This document shows positions 1 to 8,798 of a stretch of 32,467 nucleotides of DNA, piece by piece. The notes beneath the pieces were generated by a model that saw only the letters and a program-made list of their open reading frames with translations, had not been told where the DNA came from and ran no database searches. This DNA is from an uncultured Lachnospiraceae bacterium (lineage in GTDB: Bacteria > Bacillota > Clostridia > Lachnospirales > Lachnospiraceae), in NCBI GenBank assembly GCA_910577955.1, contig CAJTNC010000032.1, forward strand, positions 1 to 32,467, written 5' to 3'. A program made the translations under genes and the position numbers. How positions within the stretch are numbered: the first letter of the stretch is position 1; the number at the start of each line of letters is the position of its first letter.

Positions 1-122
1 ACAGACACTAACTGCCAAATCCTATATTTAAATCAATGTGTTTTGCTCATCTCTAGAAAATTGTATTACAGATTATCATAATATATTTGTCCAACTTATT
101 CAACCGCAGATTGTACAAAAAT

Positions 123-1646
123 TCAAAATATTTTGCGGGACTTTCCTGTGCCTTTCCCCACATATTCTCTGGGACTCATCCCCGTAACCCGCTTAAAAAC
201 TTTGGAAAAATAGAGGGAATCCTGATAGCCCAGCCAGTCCGCCACCTCCTTGATCTTCATCTCCCCCTTTTCCAGAAGCTCTTTTCCCTCCTCCATACGC
301 TTTTTGACCACATAATCGATGGGCGTCACCCCATAATAGGTTTTAAAAATACTGCTCAGATAAGATCCCACAAACCCGAATCGCTCCGCTAAAAATTGAT
401 TGGTGATATTGCTTCTGAAATTTTCATCCAGATAATGTTTCATTTTCTCCGCCAGATTCGCCTTATCGTCTGTTTCCACCGGCGCCTTACCGAATACGTC
501 CCGGAACAGAAAATCAAACTCCTTCCGGATTGCTTCCTGCGTATAATAGTTATCCAGAATAAACTGTACCTCCTGCTCCAGTTCATAGTATTCCCTGTGT
601 CCCGGATATTTCTGGCACAGCCTGAACACAAAATATTTGACGTCGTGGACCGCCTCCTTGTACAGCACAGGTCTGGCCGTCAAAAGTTCCAACAGTTTTC
701 CGAAAGCCTCCGACAGCCGGTCCGCACCGGCATTCCCGCACTGCGCCAGCAGACAGTCTAACTCCTTTCTTCTGTCGGCGGATTCTCTGGAAATATTTCC
801 GGGACTGTACACCAAAAGCGCATCCTTCATAAAAATTTTATGCTCCCTCGTATATTTCTGCATGCTCCGATAGACAGACAAAATTTCAGACAGTTCCACC
901 GCCTCTCTGTGGTAAACTGCCGTAAGCGGCAGCGGAGCGCATTTTAATTCCTTCAGTACCGCCCGCAAGTTGTTGATCTCCGGTTCCCGCCCCTTTCTGA
1001 TAAATATCAGCTTCTCATTCTCATTTTTTCCGTCCACCACCCAGAAACTCTCCCAGAGAACAGCGCGGCTCAGATGCTCTTCCAAAGGCAATCCGTAATA
1101 AACCTCCTGATAATTCCGGCCGCATTCTTCCAGAGAACCCAGATTATTCCCGAACGTCAAAAGCAGCATGCAGTACTTTTGTCCCGTCTGCGCTGCCTTC
1201 TCCTTATCTTCCGCCAGCCCCCCTGTCAGCGCCTCCTCCAACTTCTGCGCGCTCTCCTCAAACTGCTGCCTGCGGAGTTTTTCCTCTATTTTTTTGAGCA
1301 GCTGCTTTAGCTCGCTGTCCTTTAACGGCTTTAAAAGATAATCAAACGCATTATTTTCCAGAGCGCTTTTTACATAGGCGAAATCTTTGTACCCGCTCAA
1401 CACCACCGGTATCAGTTTCTTTTTCTGCTCCGCCACGACGGACAACACTTCCTGCCCGTCCATGATCGGAAGATTCATGTCCACAAACAGTACATCCACC
1501 GTATTTTCCTGCAAATACTCACAGGCATCTTTCCCGTTATCAGCCGTCGCCACCACCTGAAAATTTCCGCCTATCTCCTCTATCTTCTGACAGATACTTC
1601 TCTGGATCGGCGGTTCATCCTCCACTACCATCACCCGTATTTTCAT
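123..1646 (-). CDS. YesN-type response regulator, receiver plus AraC DNA-binding domain
   Basis: Cytoplasmic DNA-binding response regulator of 507 residues, expected to be phosphorylated by the kinase encoded just upstream and to switch on sugar-uptake genes. The receiver domain fills about residues 1-120: acidic pair E9/D10, phospho-acceptor D56 in FVDMNLP, S84, and K106-P107. A long middle region of unknown fold follows. The last ~100 residues are an AraC/XylS double helix-turn-helix, with typical sequence such as IKEVADWLGYQDSLYFSKVF. The ATG lies 3 nt after the kinase stop and has GGAGGAGAG upstream, so the two are co-translated. This is the last gene of the operon. I see no convincing terminator in the AT-rich 122 nt left of it. 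Confidence 0.93.
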   Translation of the reverse strand: MKIRVMVVEDEPPIQRSICQKIEEIGGNFQVVATADNGKDACEYLQENTVDVLFVDMNLPIMDGQEVLSVVAEQKKKLIPVVLSGYKDFAYVKSALENNAFDYLLKPLKDSELKQLLKKIEEKLRRQQFEESAQKLEEALTGGLAEDKEKAAQTGQKYCMLLLTFGNNLGSLEECGRNYQEVYYGLPLEEHLSRAVLWESFWVVDGKNENEKLIFIRKGREPEINNLRAVLKELKCAPLPLTAVYHREAVELSEILSVYRSMQKYTREHKIFMKDALLVYSPGNISRESADRRKELDCLLAQCGNAGADRLSEAFGKLLELLTARPVLYKEAVHDVKYFVFRLCQKYPGHREYYELEQEVQFILDNYYTQEAIRKEFDFLFRDVFGKAPVETDDKANLAEKMKHYLDENFRSNITNQFLAERFGFVGSYLSSIFKTYYGVTPIDYVVKKRMEEGKELLEKGEMKIKEVADWLGYQDSLYFSKVFKRVTGMSPREYVGKGTGKSRKIF

Positions 1647-1649
1647 CTG

Positions 1650-3437
1650 TTATCCGGTCTCTCCTCCCACTGTAACACTCGTCCCCGTCTCATCGCTTTC
1701 TATCTCAAAAACCATTTTTTCGCCGTAAGCTATATATAGTCTCTGGTACACATTTCTGACCGACAGGCCGCCTATCTTCATCTCCTGCATCAGTTCCCCC
1801 ATGTCCCTTTCTCTCATTCCAAGCAATTCCCCGCGCAAGGCATGCAGCTTCTTTTTCTCTATGCCGTTCCCGTTATCACGAATATTGATCTCCCAGTATT
1901 TTTCAGAAACATACACCAATACATCGATCTCCCACGGGAATTTCTTTGCCCGGAACCCATGTGCAAAACAGTTTTCCAAAAGAGGCTGCACCACAAATCT
2001 CGGAAGACGGCATCCTCTCATTTCCCCAACATAATTAAACGCATAGCAAAACTTATCTTCATAGCGTACCTTCATCAATTCCAAATAGTTTTCCGCATGA
2101 CTGATCTCCGTCTCCAACTCCCCGTAATTTGTTTCATAACTGGTGTTATACCGTATCATAGAGGACAGCATCCCGCATATCTCCGGAATTTTTTCCTGTT
2201 CCCCGTTCTCGGCCATAGCCGAGATGATGGTCAGGATGTTATGGATGAAATGGGGGTTCATCTGTGCCTGCAGCGCAAACATCCGGCTCTGTATCTCATT
2301 CACCCTGCTTAACATCTCTTTCTCCATGGAAAGCTTCAGATTTTTTACCAGTTCATCAAAAGCCCTGTTGAGGCGCTGCAGTTCATCTGCCTCCGCCTGC
2401 GCCACAAGGGGGATCTCCTGTAAGTTCTCATCCACTTGAAGCCCGTCCAGCATATCGCACATCTGCACGATAGGCTCCGTCGTCTTGCGGATGATCTGCC
2501 TCTGACTCACAAAAATGACCGACACGATACAAACTAACAGCAAAAACACCCAAGTGAGCGTGGATGCCAAATTGCGGATCAGGCTGCTGTTTTTTGAAAT
2601 GATAAAAACCCGTATGCCGTACTCCGGCAGTTCTTTCATCCTACAGTACAGACCGTCCTTTGAAAATCCGTTTTTCGTCCCCAGCAGCCTTTGCACTTCC
2701 TCGTCGTTTCGCTCCCGCTTCAAAGAATACAATATCTCCTCCCCTTCCAGAGGCAGAAGATAGCACTCCGTATCTTTCCCCAACAGCTTTTCAAAATCCG
2801 AAAAACTTTCAAATCGGATCTGTACCTGCACATAGCCAAGACATTCAGAAGGAATCAACTGATAATTTTTGATCTCCCGGAACACCGAAATGGTGGAAGA
2901 CGGATCCTTCACATAGGGATCCTGTCCATCCACCCTAAATAAATTAGCATGCTCTCTGTCCGCAAACCACTCCGCCACATCTTCAAACATCTGTGTATCC
3001 GGACAGTCCTTTTTCAGATAACCATAATCCACCGCCCTGCCCACATAAGTCATATTTCCCTTTTCGTCAAACAGACTGATCCGGCTCAAAGAATTTTTCT
3101 TTAAAAGATAGGACATCGTATGCTGCTTCAGCGCGTAATCTCTGTCCGCATTGTCCACAAAATAGTTCTGTTTTCCCCCATAGCCGTCTATCCCGCCGAA
3201 GGTTTCTATGATCAGATGATTCGCACCGATCTGCAGGGCGATATTGTCTGCAAGCCTAAGCGTATTGTCCAGTTGGGACGTGATACCGCGCAGCTGAACA
3301 TCCACCTGTTCCTCGAAAGCTTTTCCGCCGGTATGCACAATATAACCGGAAAACACCGCGGTCATCACAAGAAATACCGCCGTGACTACCAGAATACTTT
3401 TTACTGCGATCTGCCTCTGAAACTGATGCTTCTGCAA
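1650..3437 (-). CDS. YesM-type sensor histidine kinase
   Basis: Membrane sensor kinase, partner of the adjacent response regulator. From the chosen start (595 residues) it has a membrane segment at about 14-35, an extracellular sensor region of ~255 residues, a second membrane segment at about 292-311, a HAMP-like linker, a His_kinase domain with phospho-acceptor H396 in QMNPHFIHN, and an ATPase domain with N489 and a DNGNGI box near 521-526. I chose a TTG start at 3437 because AAGAGGAG sits 7 nt upstream, directly after the stop codon of the preceding gene. The in-frame ATG at 3473 would overlap that gene by 22 nt and has only a weak GAAAGA in front. The family usually senses sugars or their binding proteins; the ligand is unknown. 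Confidence 0.92.
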   Translation of the reverse strand: MQKHQFQRQIAVKSILVVTAVFLVMTAVFSGYIVHTGGKAFEEQVDVQLRGITSQLDNTLRLADNIALQIGANHLIIETFGGIDGYGGKQNYFVDNADRDYALKQHTMSYLLKKNSLSRISLFDEKGNMTYVGRAVDYGYLKKDCPDTQMFEDVAEWFADREHANLFRVDGQDPYVKDPSSTISVFREIKNYQLIPSECLGYVQVQIRFESFSDFEKLLGKDTECYLLPLEGEEILYSLKRERNDEEVQRLLGTKNGFSKDGLYCRMKELPEYGIRVFIISKNSSLIRNLASTLTWVFLLLVCIVSVIFVSQRQIIRKTTEPIVQMCDMLDGLQVDENLQEIPLVAQAEADELQRLNRAFDELVKNLKLSMEKEMLSRVNEIQSRMFALQAQMNPHFIHNILTIISAMAENGEQEKIPEICGMLSSMIRYNTSYETNYGELETEISHAENYLELMKVRYEDKFCYAFNYVGEMRGCRLPRFVVQPLLENCFAHGFRAKKFPWEIDVLVYVSEKYWEINIRDNGNGIEKKKLHALRGELLGMRERDMGELMQEMKIGGLSVRNVYQRLYIAYGEKMVFEIESDETGTSVTVGGETG

Positions 3438-3451
3438 AATCTTTCTCCTCT

Positions 3452-4531
3452 TCAGGCGTCCTGCAGCGCCCATTCTTTCGTTGTCGTGCGGATCTGCCTG
3501 CCGCTTCTTACCGCTTCCTCCATTTCAAAGGACAAATAGGTATCCTGCAGCGCCTCCCGCAGCGGATAAAACTCACGCCCGGTCTCCACATACTCTTTCA
3601 TCGCTAAAAGGCAGGAAGCCACAGCGATCTCATCATCGTTCATCCTCGCCGGATAAAAAGGATTCTCATAGATCATCCGATCCATAAACATCATACCCCT
3701 GTGCGCCCACTCACTGTTATTGTTGACGCCCACATCCACACGACGGATCTCCTGCGTCACCGGAAGATTTCCCTCCGTCAGAAAATACAGCGTCATATCG
3801 TTGAGCTCTCCCCGCAGTCCTCTGATGTTCCATCTCCTTTGGCGGATCTGCGAAAAATACTGCTCTCCCGCAAAGTCCATGAGTGCCGCCTTGCCGTTTT
3901 CAAACACAAGGGATATCAAATCCCTCTGTTCCTGTATGATCCTGCCGCTTTGATCAAATCCTTCCCTGCCGTTTGTGGCCGTCACCGGAGATATAAGTTG
4001 TTTTCCCTCAATCAAGCAGTTTTCATATCCTATCCCCAGAATCTTTCTGTACATGCTCACCGCATGATAGCCGTGAAGGGCCGAAAGCATCACGCTGGAA
4101 ATTTCTCCCAGATATCCTTTCTCTATCAGGCGGAGTATCCCCGCGTAGTATGGCTGCAGGAAATACTGTTCCACCACCTGCACCCGGCCGTCCAGCCGCC
4201 TGCAATCGCTCCACAGCTCCGTCAGTTCCTTCACATCTTTCCCGGGAGGGGTCTCGCACAACACCGGCACTTTTCTCTCCATCAGCGTCACCAGATAATC
4301 CTTCACGATTCCTCTGGGAACGCACAGCACCGCAAAATCCGGCTCCTGTTTCAATGCCTCCTCCAGATCATCCGTGGCAAATATCCCTTCTTCTCCGGCC
4401 ACCTGCGCCGCTCTCTCTTTCGTCCGCAGCACCCCCGCGCACACCTCAAACCGCTCTGGCAGCATTTTTGCGATCCGGTAATAAAAATCCGCCCGCCAGC
4501 CGTAGCCTATCAAAATAAACTTCGCTTTCAT
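3452..4531 (-). CDS. Gfo/Idh/MocA-family oxidoreductase-like protein
   Basis: Cytoplasmic 359-residue protein with an N-terminal Rossmann fold (IGYGWRA, residues 8-14) and the Gfo/Idh/MocA layout. Families of this type oxidise or reduce sugars and inositols with NAD(P). The usual EKP motif, whose lysine takes part in catalysis, reads E93-T94-P95 here, so normal dehydrogenase activity is doubtful; it may be a divergent enzyme or a ligand-binding protein. It lies between the permease genes (55-nt gap) and the sensor kinase, in the same orientation, which suggests that it acts on or reports the imported sugar. The ATG has AAAGGAGAGG at good spacing. The substrate cannot be named. Confidence 0.85.
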   Translation of the reverse strand: MKAKFILIGYGWRADFYYRIAKMLPERFEVCAGVLRTKERAAQVAGEEGIFATDDLEEALKQEPDFAVLCVPRGIVKDYLVTLMERKVPVLCETPPGKDVKELTELWSDCRRLDGRVQVVEQYFLQPYYAGILRLIEKGYLGEISSVMLSALHGYHAVSMYRKILGIGYENCLIEGKQLISPVTATNGREGFDQSGRIIQEQRDLISLVFENGKAALMDFAGEQYFSQIRQRRWNIRGLRGELNDMTLYFLTEGNLPVTQEIRRVDVGVNNNSEWAHRGMMFMDRMIYENPFYPARMNDDEIAVASCLLAMKEYVETGREFYPLREALQDTYLSFEMEEAVRSGRQIRTTTKEWALQDA

Positions 4532-4586
4532 ACTTCCTCTCCTTTCACTCCGATCACTGATATAAAAACATGCGTTTTACTGCCCT

Positions 4587-5411
4587 CTACCCTTTCACCG
4601 CCCCGGACGTCATTCCCGCAATGATATGTTTCTGTAAAATGACAAACAGAACAAGCATCGGCAAAACGGCAAGCATCAGCGCCGCAAACACATACTGCCA
4701 GTCTCTGTTGTACCTTCCGAAAAAACTGTAGATCGCCATCGAAACCGTCGCCTTTTTGGCCGATCCCAGATAAAACAATGGTATCATAAAATTATTCCAC
4801 ACATCAATGGAAGTAATGACAATATTTGTGACCATGATCGGTTTTAAAATCGGAAGCAGCACCCGGGCCGTCATCTGCCAGAAGCTGCATCCGTCGATCA
4901 CCGCCGCCTCGTCAATCTCTCTTGGCACTCCCTTCACAAAACTGCAAAATGTCATGACCGTAAACGGAATCCGAAGCGAAATGAAAATGCAGATCACCGA
5001 AAAAAATGTGCCGTATATATGAAGCGCCTTCAGCAGAAAGAAAATCGACGCGATCTGCAAAGTCAGCGTCAGCCCAAAAATAAAATAATAGTAGATGCCT
5101 CTTGTCAGTCTGTCGTCTCTTCTGGAGATCACAATGCCCGCCACTGCCCCGAGCAGCACGGAGAAAAACGTGACAGGGATCGTGATGACCGCACTGTTCA
5201 CATAGCCCCGCAAAATCTTTCCGGTTTCTACCACATGGGTATAATTGGAAAACTCCCACTTTGTCGGCAGCGCCAGATCGAACATGGACGCTTCCGCCTG
5301 AGTCTTTAAGGAACCAAGCACCATCATCAGAAACGGGATCACATAGACCATGGCCACCACGGCCAGCGCCGCAAATAATAATATCGTTCCTACTCTCTTT
5401 TTTCCTTTCAT
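4587..5411 (-). CDS. CUT1 carbohydrate ABC transporter permease, MalG type
   Basis: Inner-membrane permease of 274 residues, one half of the channel of a sugar importer. It has about six membrane segments, beginning with IVMVYVIPFLMMVLGSL-like hydrophobic sequence, and the cytoplasmic EAA loop that contacts the ATPase (DEAAVIDGCSFWQ). The last residues, IIAGMTSGAVKG, are the classic C-terminus of this family. The ATG at 5411 shares one base with the stop codon of the other permease gene (TGATG). A GTG at 5414 is an equally possible start, with GGGAGG 7 nt before it. Confidence 0.94.
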   Translation of the reverse strand: MKGKKRVGTILLFAALAVVAMVYVIPFLMMVLGSLKTQAEASMFDLALPTKWEFSNYTHVVETGKILRGYVNSAVITIPVTFFSVLLGAVAGIVISRRDDRLTRGIYYYFIFGLTLTLQIASIFFLLKALHIYGTFFSVICIFISLRIPFTVMTFCSFVKGVPREIDEAAVIDGCSFWQMTARVLLPILKPIMVTNIVITSIDVWNNFMIPLFYLGSAKKATVSMAIYSFFGRYNRDWQYVFAALMLAVLPMLVLFVILQKHIIAGMTSGAVKG

Positions 5412-6289
5412 CACATTTCAACCTCCCGTTTCGTAAAATACCGGTTCATGGCAAAGGAGATCATCACAACGATCACCGCCAAAATAACCGATCCTGCGGT
5501 GGACTCTCCGAGAAAGCCCAGACTGAAGGACTGATAAGTGTAGGTAGCCAACACCTGCGTGTCAAATCCCGGCCCTCCGTTTGTGAGCACATAAATAATG
5601 TCAAAAACTTTCAGACCGCCTGCGATGCTCAAGGTCACCACCACCGTCATGGACGGAACGATAAGGGGCAGCGTAATATGCCTGAACTTCTCAAAACCGG
5701 AAGCGCCGTCCAGTGTGGCGCTCTCATAGTAATCCGAGGAGATCGCCTGCAGACCGGAAATAAAAATGAACATATTGAAACCCGCCCACATCCAAGTCTC
5801 CACAAAGATCACGCTGCCCATAGCCGTAGCGTAACTGCCCAGCCAATCGTGGGTAAGTCCCTCAAGTCCAATACCTGCAAGCACATTGTTGAAAAGTCCT
5901 CTGTTTGCCAGAATCGATTTAAACAATACCCCCACGACCGTGATGCTGATGACGCAGGGCGCGTAGTAAATCGTCCTGAGTATCCCTCTGGCCGGCACTT
6001 TCTTCACAAGCGCCAGCGCCAGAATAAATCCCACTCCCGTCTTTAAAATGCAGGTCGCAAAGGCAAACAGAAAGGTGTTTCCTATGGACCTCAAAAATAC
6101 AGGATCTTTTAAAAGTTCCGCATAGTTGGCCGCTCCCACAAATTCCGGCGTAAAAAGCCTGTTCATATTCCAGTCCGTAAAAGACAGCAGCAAGCTGATC
6201 AAAACAGGCACCACGGAAAATACCGTGTAGACGAGAAGCGCCGGCGCCAGAGCATACAGCGGATAGATTGATTTTTTCTTTCCTTTCAT
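5411..6289 (-). CDS. CUT1 carbohydrate ABC transporter permease, MalF/UgpA type
   Basis: Inner-membrane permease of 292 residues, the partner of the downstream MalG-type subunit. Six hydrophobic segments are visible, starting at YALAPALLVYTVFSVVPVLI, together with the EAA loop (ESATLDGASGFEKFRHITLPL) and the family-typical VLTNGGP motif. I start it at ATG 6289 because GAGGGAG lies 8 nt upstream; a GTG five codons earlier is possible but would place the start inside that ribosome binding site. It follows the solute-binding protein gene after a gap that holds a hairpin. Confidence 0.94.
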   Translation of the reverse strand: MKGKKKSIYPLYALAPALLVYTVFSVVPVLISLLLSFTDWNMNRLFTPEFVGAANYAELLKDPVFLRSIGNTFLFAFATCILKTGVGFILALALVKKVPARGILRTIYYAPCVISITVVGVLFKSILANRGLFNNVLAGIGLEGLTHDWLGSYATAMGSVIFVETWMWAGFNMFIFISGLQAISSDYYESATLDGASGFEKFRHITLPLIVPSMTVVVTLSIAGGLKVFDIIYVLTNGGPGFDTQVLATYTYQSFSLGFLGESTAGSVILAVIVVMISFAMNRYFTKREVEM

Positions 6290-6325
6290 CCTTTTCTCCC
6301 TCACTCCAAAAAAGATAGTCTGAAA

Positions 6326-6352
6326 GGGACCGGAAGCATCACTCCCGGTCCC
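6326..6352 (-). terminator. Hairpin between binding-protein and permease genes, probable leaky terminator
   Basis: GGGACCGG (6326-6333) pairs perfectly with CCGGTCCC (6345-6352) around an 11-nt loop. Read on the minus strand, the stem is followed at once by TTT and a little later by TTTTTT. It sits 15 nt after the stop of the solute-binding protein gene and before the first permease. In importer operons such hairpins commonly keep the binding protein in excess over the membrane subunits; that role is inferred here. Confidence 0.7.
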
Positions 6353-6367
6353 CCATTCAGGCGTCGG

Positions 6368-7756
6368 CTAGTTCCAGCCCTCTGCGCCCTTTTCTTTCAT
6401 AAATTTATCCACGTCGCCCTGAAAACGTTCCATCACTCCCGCACCGTCCATATTTCCCTTAGAAGGCGCTTCCAAGAAGTATACCCAGAGCGTATTGCCG
6501 AAAAGCGGCTGAAGAGTATCGATATACTGATTCATCTGAGCGACTGCCCTTCCTTCGCTCATGTACTCATTATAAATTTTCGGAATATCCGGGTTCATTG
6601 CCTCTTCGTTTCCATTGATCCCCTCAATGTTCGGGAACCCCGGTCTGGACTGGAAGTACAAATCGCCGTATTCCGGTGTGCTCCACAGGTCAAACACCTT
6701 TTTGATCGCATCCAGATTTTCCGTGTCCTTATTCACTGCGATTCCCATGGCGGTGGGCAGATATGCCAGCACGTCTCTGTCATCGTATCCCACAGGCGGG
6801 TTGAAGATCGTCAGATTTGCATCGGGATAGGACTCCTCAATGGAAGTCAGAATCTCCGTGGCGCCGTAGATCATGGCGATCTCGCCGCTTGCCAGACGCC
6901 CTAAGATCTCGTCATAGCTCACCGTCATAAAATCTTCGTTTACATATCCTTTCTCAAACAGATCCAGATATTCATCTACTACTGCCGCCATCTCCGGATA
7001 ATCATTGAACTTCGCCTGATTTGTCAGGATCTTATCCGCAAAGTCTTCGCAGGCTTCCACTGTGCCAAGCGCTCTGGACATGCCCGAAGTCATCCAGATC
7101 TGCGGAACCCATGTGTCGGACGGAATCGCAATGGGCACAACGCCCGCTTCTTTGAGCTGATCGCAGACAGCGTAGAACTCATCCAACGTCTTCGGGAGTT
7201 CCGTGATATTATTTGCCTCAAACACATCCTTATTGTAAATCAGTCCCTGAAATCCGTTGGACGCCTCAAAGCAATATCCGTAATGTTTTCCGTTGTATTC
7301 AGTCAGTTCGGGCGCCTGTACTTTGGACATCCACGCCTCGTCGTCTAAAGAAACGAAAAATTCTTCCGGATTTACGCCTGCAAACAGATCCGCAAACTGA
7401 TATACGACCAGATCCGGCGCTTCATGGGAATTTAATCTCATCTTCATCAGATTGTCGTACTGATCGTCCGGTATCACTTCAAATTCAATATGTATGTTTT
7501 CTTTTTCCGCCAGCTGATCCACCATCTTTTGAAGGCCGGAGTACCATCTGGACTGCTGCACCATTCCGGTGAGTTCTATCTTTTCTCCGGACGGCTCCTC
7601 AACTGCAGCTTCCTGCACTTCCGCGTTCTCACTCTCAGTCTCCTCGGCCGGTGTCTCCTGCGTCTGTTCTGTTTCCTCGCCCTTCGCACCGCACGCCGTC
7701 AAAGATAACGTCATCACGCCTGCAAGCAGCAGGGCGATCCATTTTTTGTTCCTCAT
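6368..7756 (-). CDS. Sugar ABC transporter solute-binding lipoprotein
   Basis: Extracellular substrate-binding lipoprotein of 462 residues (family 1 solute-binding proteins). The signal peptide is basic then hydrophobic and ends in the lipobox LTAC with C22 as the lipidated cysteine. A low-complexity acidic linker (Glu/Thr-rich, about residues 25-60) follows, then the two-lobed binding domain. It is the first gene of the uptake operon, with GGAGGG 6 nt before the ATG and a promoter candidate at 7808-7836. No ATPase gene is encoded nearby, so the importer probably borrows a shared MsmX-type ATPase. The sugar is unknown. Confidence 0.95.
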   Translation of the reverse strand: MRNKKWIALLLAGVMTLSLTACGAKGEETEQTQETPAEETESENAEVQEAAVEEPSGEKIELTGMVQQSRWYSGLQKMVDQLAEKENIHIEFEVIPDDQYDNLMKMRLNSHEAPDLVVYQFADLFAGVNPEEFFVSLDDEAWMSKVQAPELTEYNGKHYGYCFEASNGFQGLIYNKDVFEANNITELPKTLDEFYAVCDQLKEAGVVPIAIPSDTWVPQIWMTSGMSRALGTVEACEDFADKILTNQAKFNDYPEMAAVVDEYLDLFEKGYVNEDFMTVSYDEILGRLASGEIAMIYGATEILTSIEESYPDANLTIFNPPVGYDDRDVLAYLPTAMGIAVNKDTENLDAIKKVFDLWSTPEYGDLYFQSRPGFPNIEGINGNEEAMNPDIPKIYNEYMSEGRAVAQMNQYIDTLQPLFGNTLWVYFLEAPSKGNMDGAGVMERFQGDVDKFMKEKGAEGWN

Positions 7757-7807
7757 ATTTTTCCCTCCACTTCATCATAATAATAAGCGCGCCTTTTTGA
7801 TGTTTCC

Positions 7808-7836
7808 AGTATAACTTCATCCGCTTTTTCAGAAAA
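7808..7836 (-). promoter_or_regulatory. Candidate sigma-A promoter of the sugar ABC operon
   Basis: On the minus strand TTTTCT (7831-7836) and TATACT (7808-7813) are separated by 17 nt, 52 nt before the ATG of the solute-binding protein. The -10 matches five of six consensus bases and the -35 only three, which fits a promoter that needs an activator such as the operon's AraC-type regulator. That last point is inference. Confidence 0.5.
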
Positions 7837-7884
7837 TGGCAATTTGGGAAAAAATATATGGAAAATTTTAAAGAGAGTTGTAAG

Positions 7885-7925
7885 GGGAACTATGCCCTGT
7901 GTCGGAAAATCAGGGCGCAGTTCCC
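7885..7925 (-). terminator. Long hairpin at the end of the PTS/YitT operon
   Basis: GGGAACT pairs with AGTTCCC (7885-7891 with 7919-7925), then after a 2x2 internal loop GCCCTG pairs with CAGGGC (7894-7899 with 7911-7916) around an 11-nt loop. It begins about 10 nt after the YitT stop codon. There is no good uridine run behind it on the minus strand, so it may be a weak terminator or a 3' RNA-protecting structure. Confidence 0.5.
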
Positions 7926-7934
7926 AAAGCAGAG

Positions 7935-8798
7935 TTACAGATGGCTCTCGAAGTGTCCCGCCACCGACTGCACATTTTGAAATATGATAAAAGCATTCTC
8001 GTCTATTATTTTGATATCGCTTTGGAGTCTGGCCGCCTCATATTTTGACACGGCTGTCACATACACATAGAACTCCTCCATGCTGTAGGCCCCGGTGCCC
8101 TTCCAGAAGGTTGCGCTGCGCCCTAATGTGCAGGTGATCAGATCCCCTATGTAGGCCGATTTTGTGATGATCACCACGGACATTTTCACATTCTGGTAGT
8201 GCGCCTTATCCATGACCATAGTCCCGGCAGCCGTAAAGATCACGGAATACACCACTGTCTCCGGTTCATAAAATACTGCGCAGTATGCGAACACAAACAC
8301 CGCCACAAACATGGATATCTTCCCCACGCCGAAATTCGGATTCTTCTTCAGAAAGTACATGCCGATGATGTCCATGCCGCCCCCCGATGCGCCGCACCGC
8401 AAGATAAGTCCCGCACCATAACCGCTTATAGCTCCTGCGATCAGGCATGCCGTCAGCTTATCCTCAAGGAGGCAGACTGCCGGAACCGGCAGCACGGAAA
8501 AAAATACCGCCGTCAGCGTCACCGTAAACACGGTCTCCGCAAAAAAACGCTTCCCGAAAGTCCGGTAAGCCAGAAACAGAAGCGGAATATTGATCATATA
8601 CAGGATGATCCCCGTCCAGTCGAAGGTCATCGGGATGCCGAAAACCTCCGACAACACGGTCCTGATGATCTGCGCCACGCCGGTCAGATAGCCGCTGTAA
8701 AGGCCCATGGGCGTCGTCAGCAGATTATAAGGGGCCGTATAAAGAAAGGCCCCTGTGATAATACCGATATGTTTTTTATTAAAAATTTTTCTGTCCAT
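7935..8798 (-). CDS. YitT family membrane protein (DUF161/DUF2179)
   Basis: Integral membrane protein of 287 residues: about five hydrophobic segments in the first ~180 residues, containing the family-typical GGASGGGMDIIGMYF-like loop, followed by a soluble DUF2179 domain of ~90 residues (VVIITKSAYIGDLI to the end). The biochemical role of the family is not established. The ATG starts at the base next to the stop codon of the PTS IID gene and has only a weak GGA ahead, so it is very probably translated from the PTS message. This placement suggests a role connected with uptake or export of the PTS substrate or its product, but that is inference. Confidence 0.9.
   Translation of the reverse strand: MDRKIFNKKHIGIITGAFLYTAPYNLLTTPMGLYSGYLTGVAQIIRTVLSEVFGIPMTFDWTGIILYMINIPLLFLAYRTFGKRFFAETVFTVTLTAVFFSVLPVPAVCLLEDKLTACLIAGAISGYGAGLILRCGASGGGMDIIGMYFLKKNPNFGVGKISMFVAVFVFAYCAVFYEPETVVYSVIFTAAGTMVMDKAHYQNVKMSVVIITKSAYIGDLITCTLGRSATFWKGTGAYSMEEFYVYVTAVSKYEAARLQSDIKIIDENAFIIFQNVQSVAGHFESHL

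Noticed and set aside
4560..4580. Terminator between the second permease and the Gfo/Idh gene
   Set aside because: A 5-bp AAAAC/GTTTT stem only; not stable enough.
3701..4624. 307-codon plus-strand open frame opposite the Gfo/Idh gene
   Set aside because: Shadow of the real minus-strand gene, with low-complexity composition and no ribosome binding site.
7814..7832. CcpA (cre) site in the ABC operon promoter spacer
   Set aside because: TGAAAAAGCGGATGAA resembles the consensus but has an extra base before the central CG, and the 3' half does not match.
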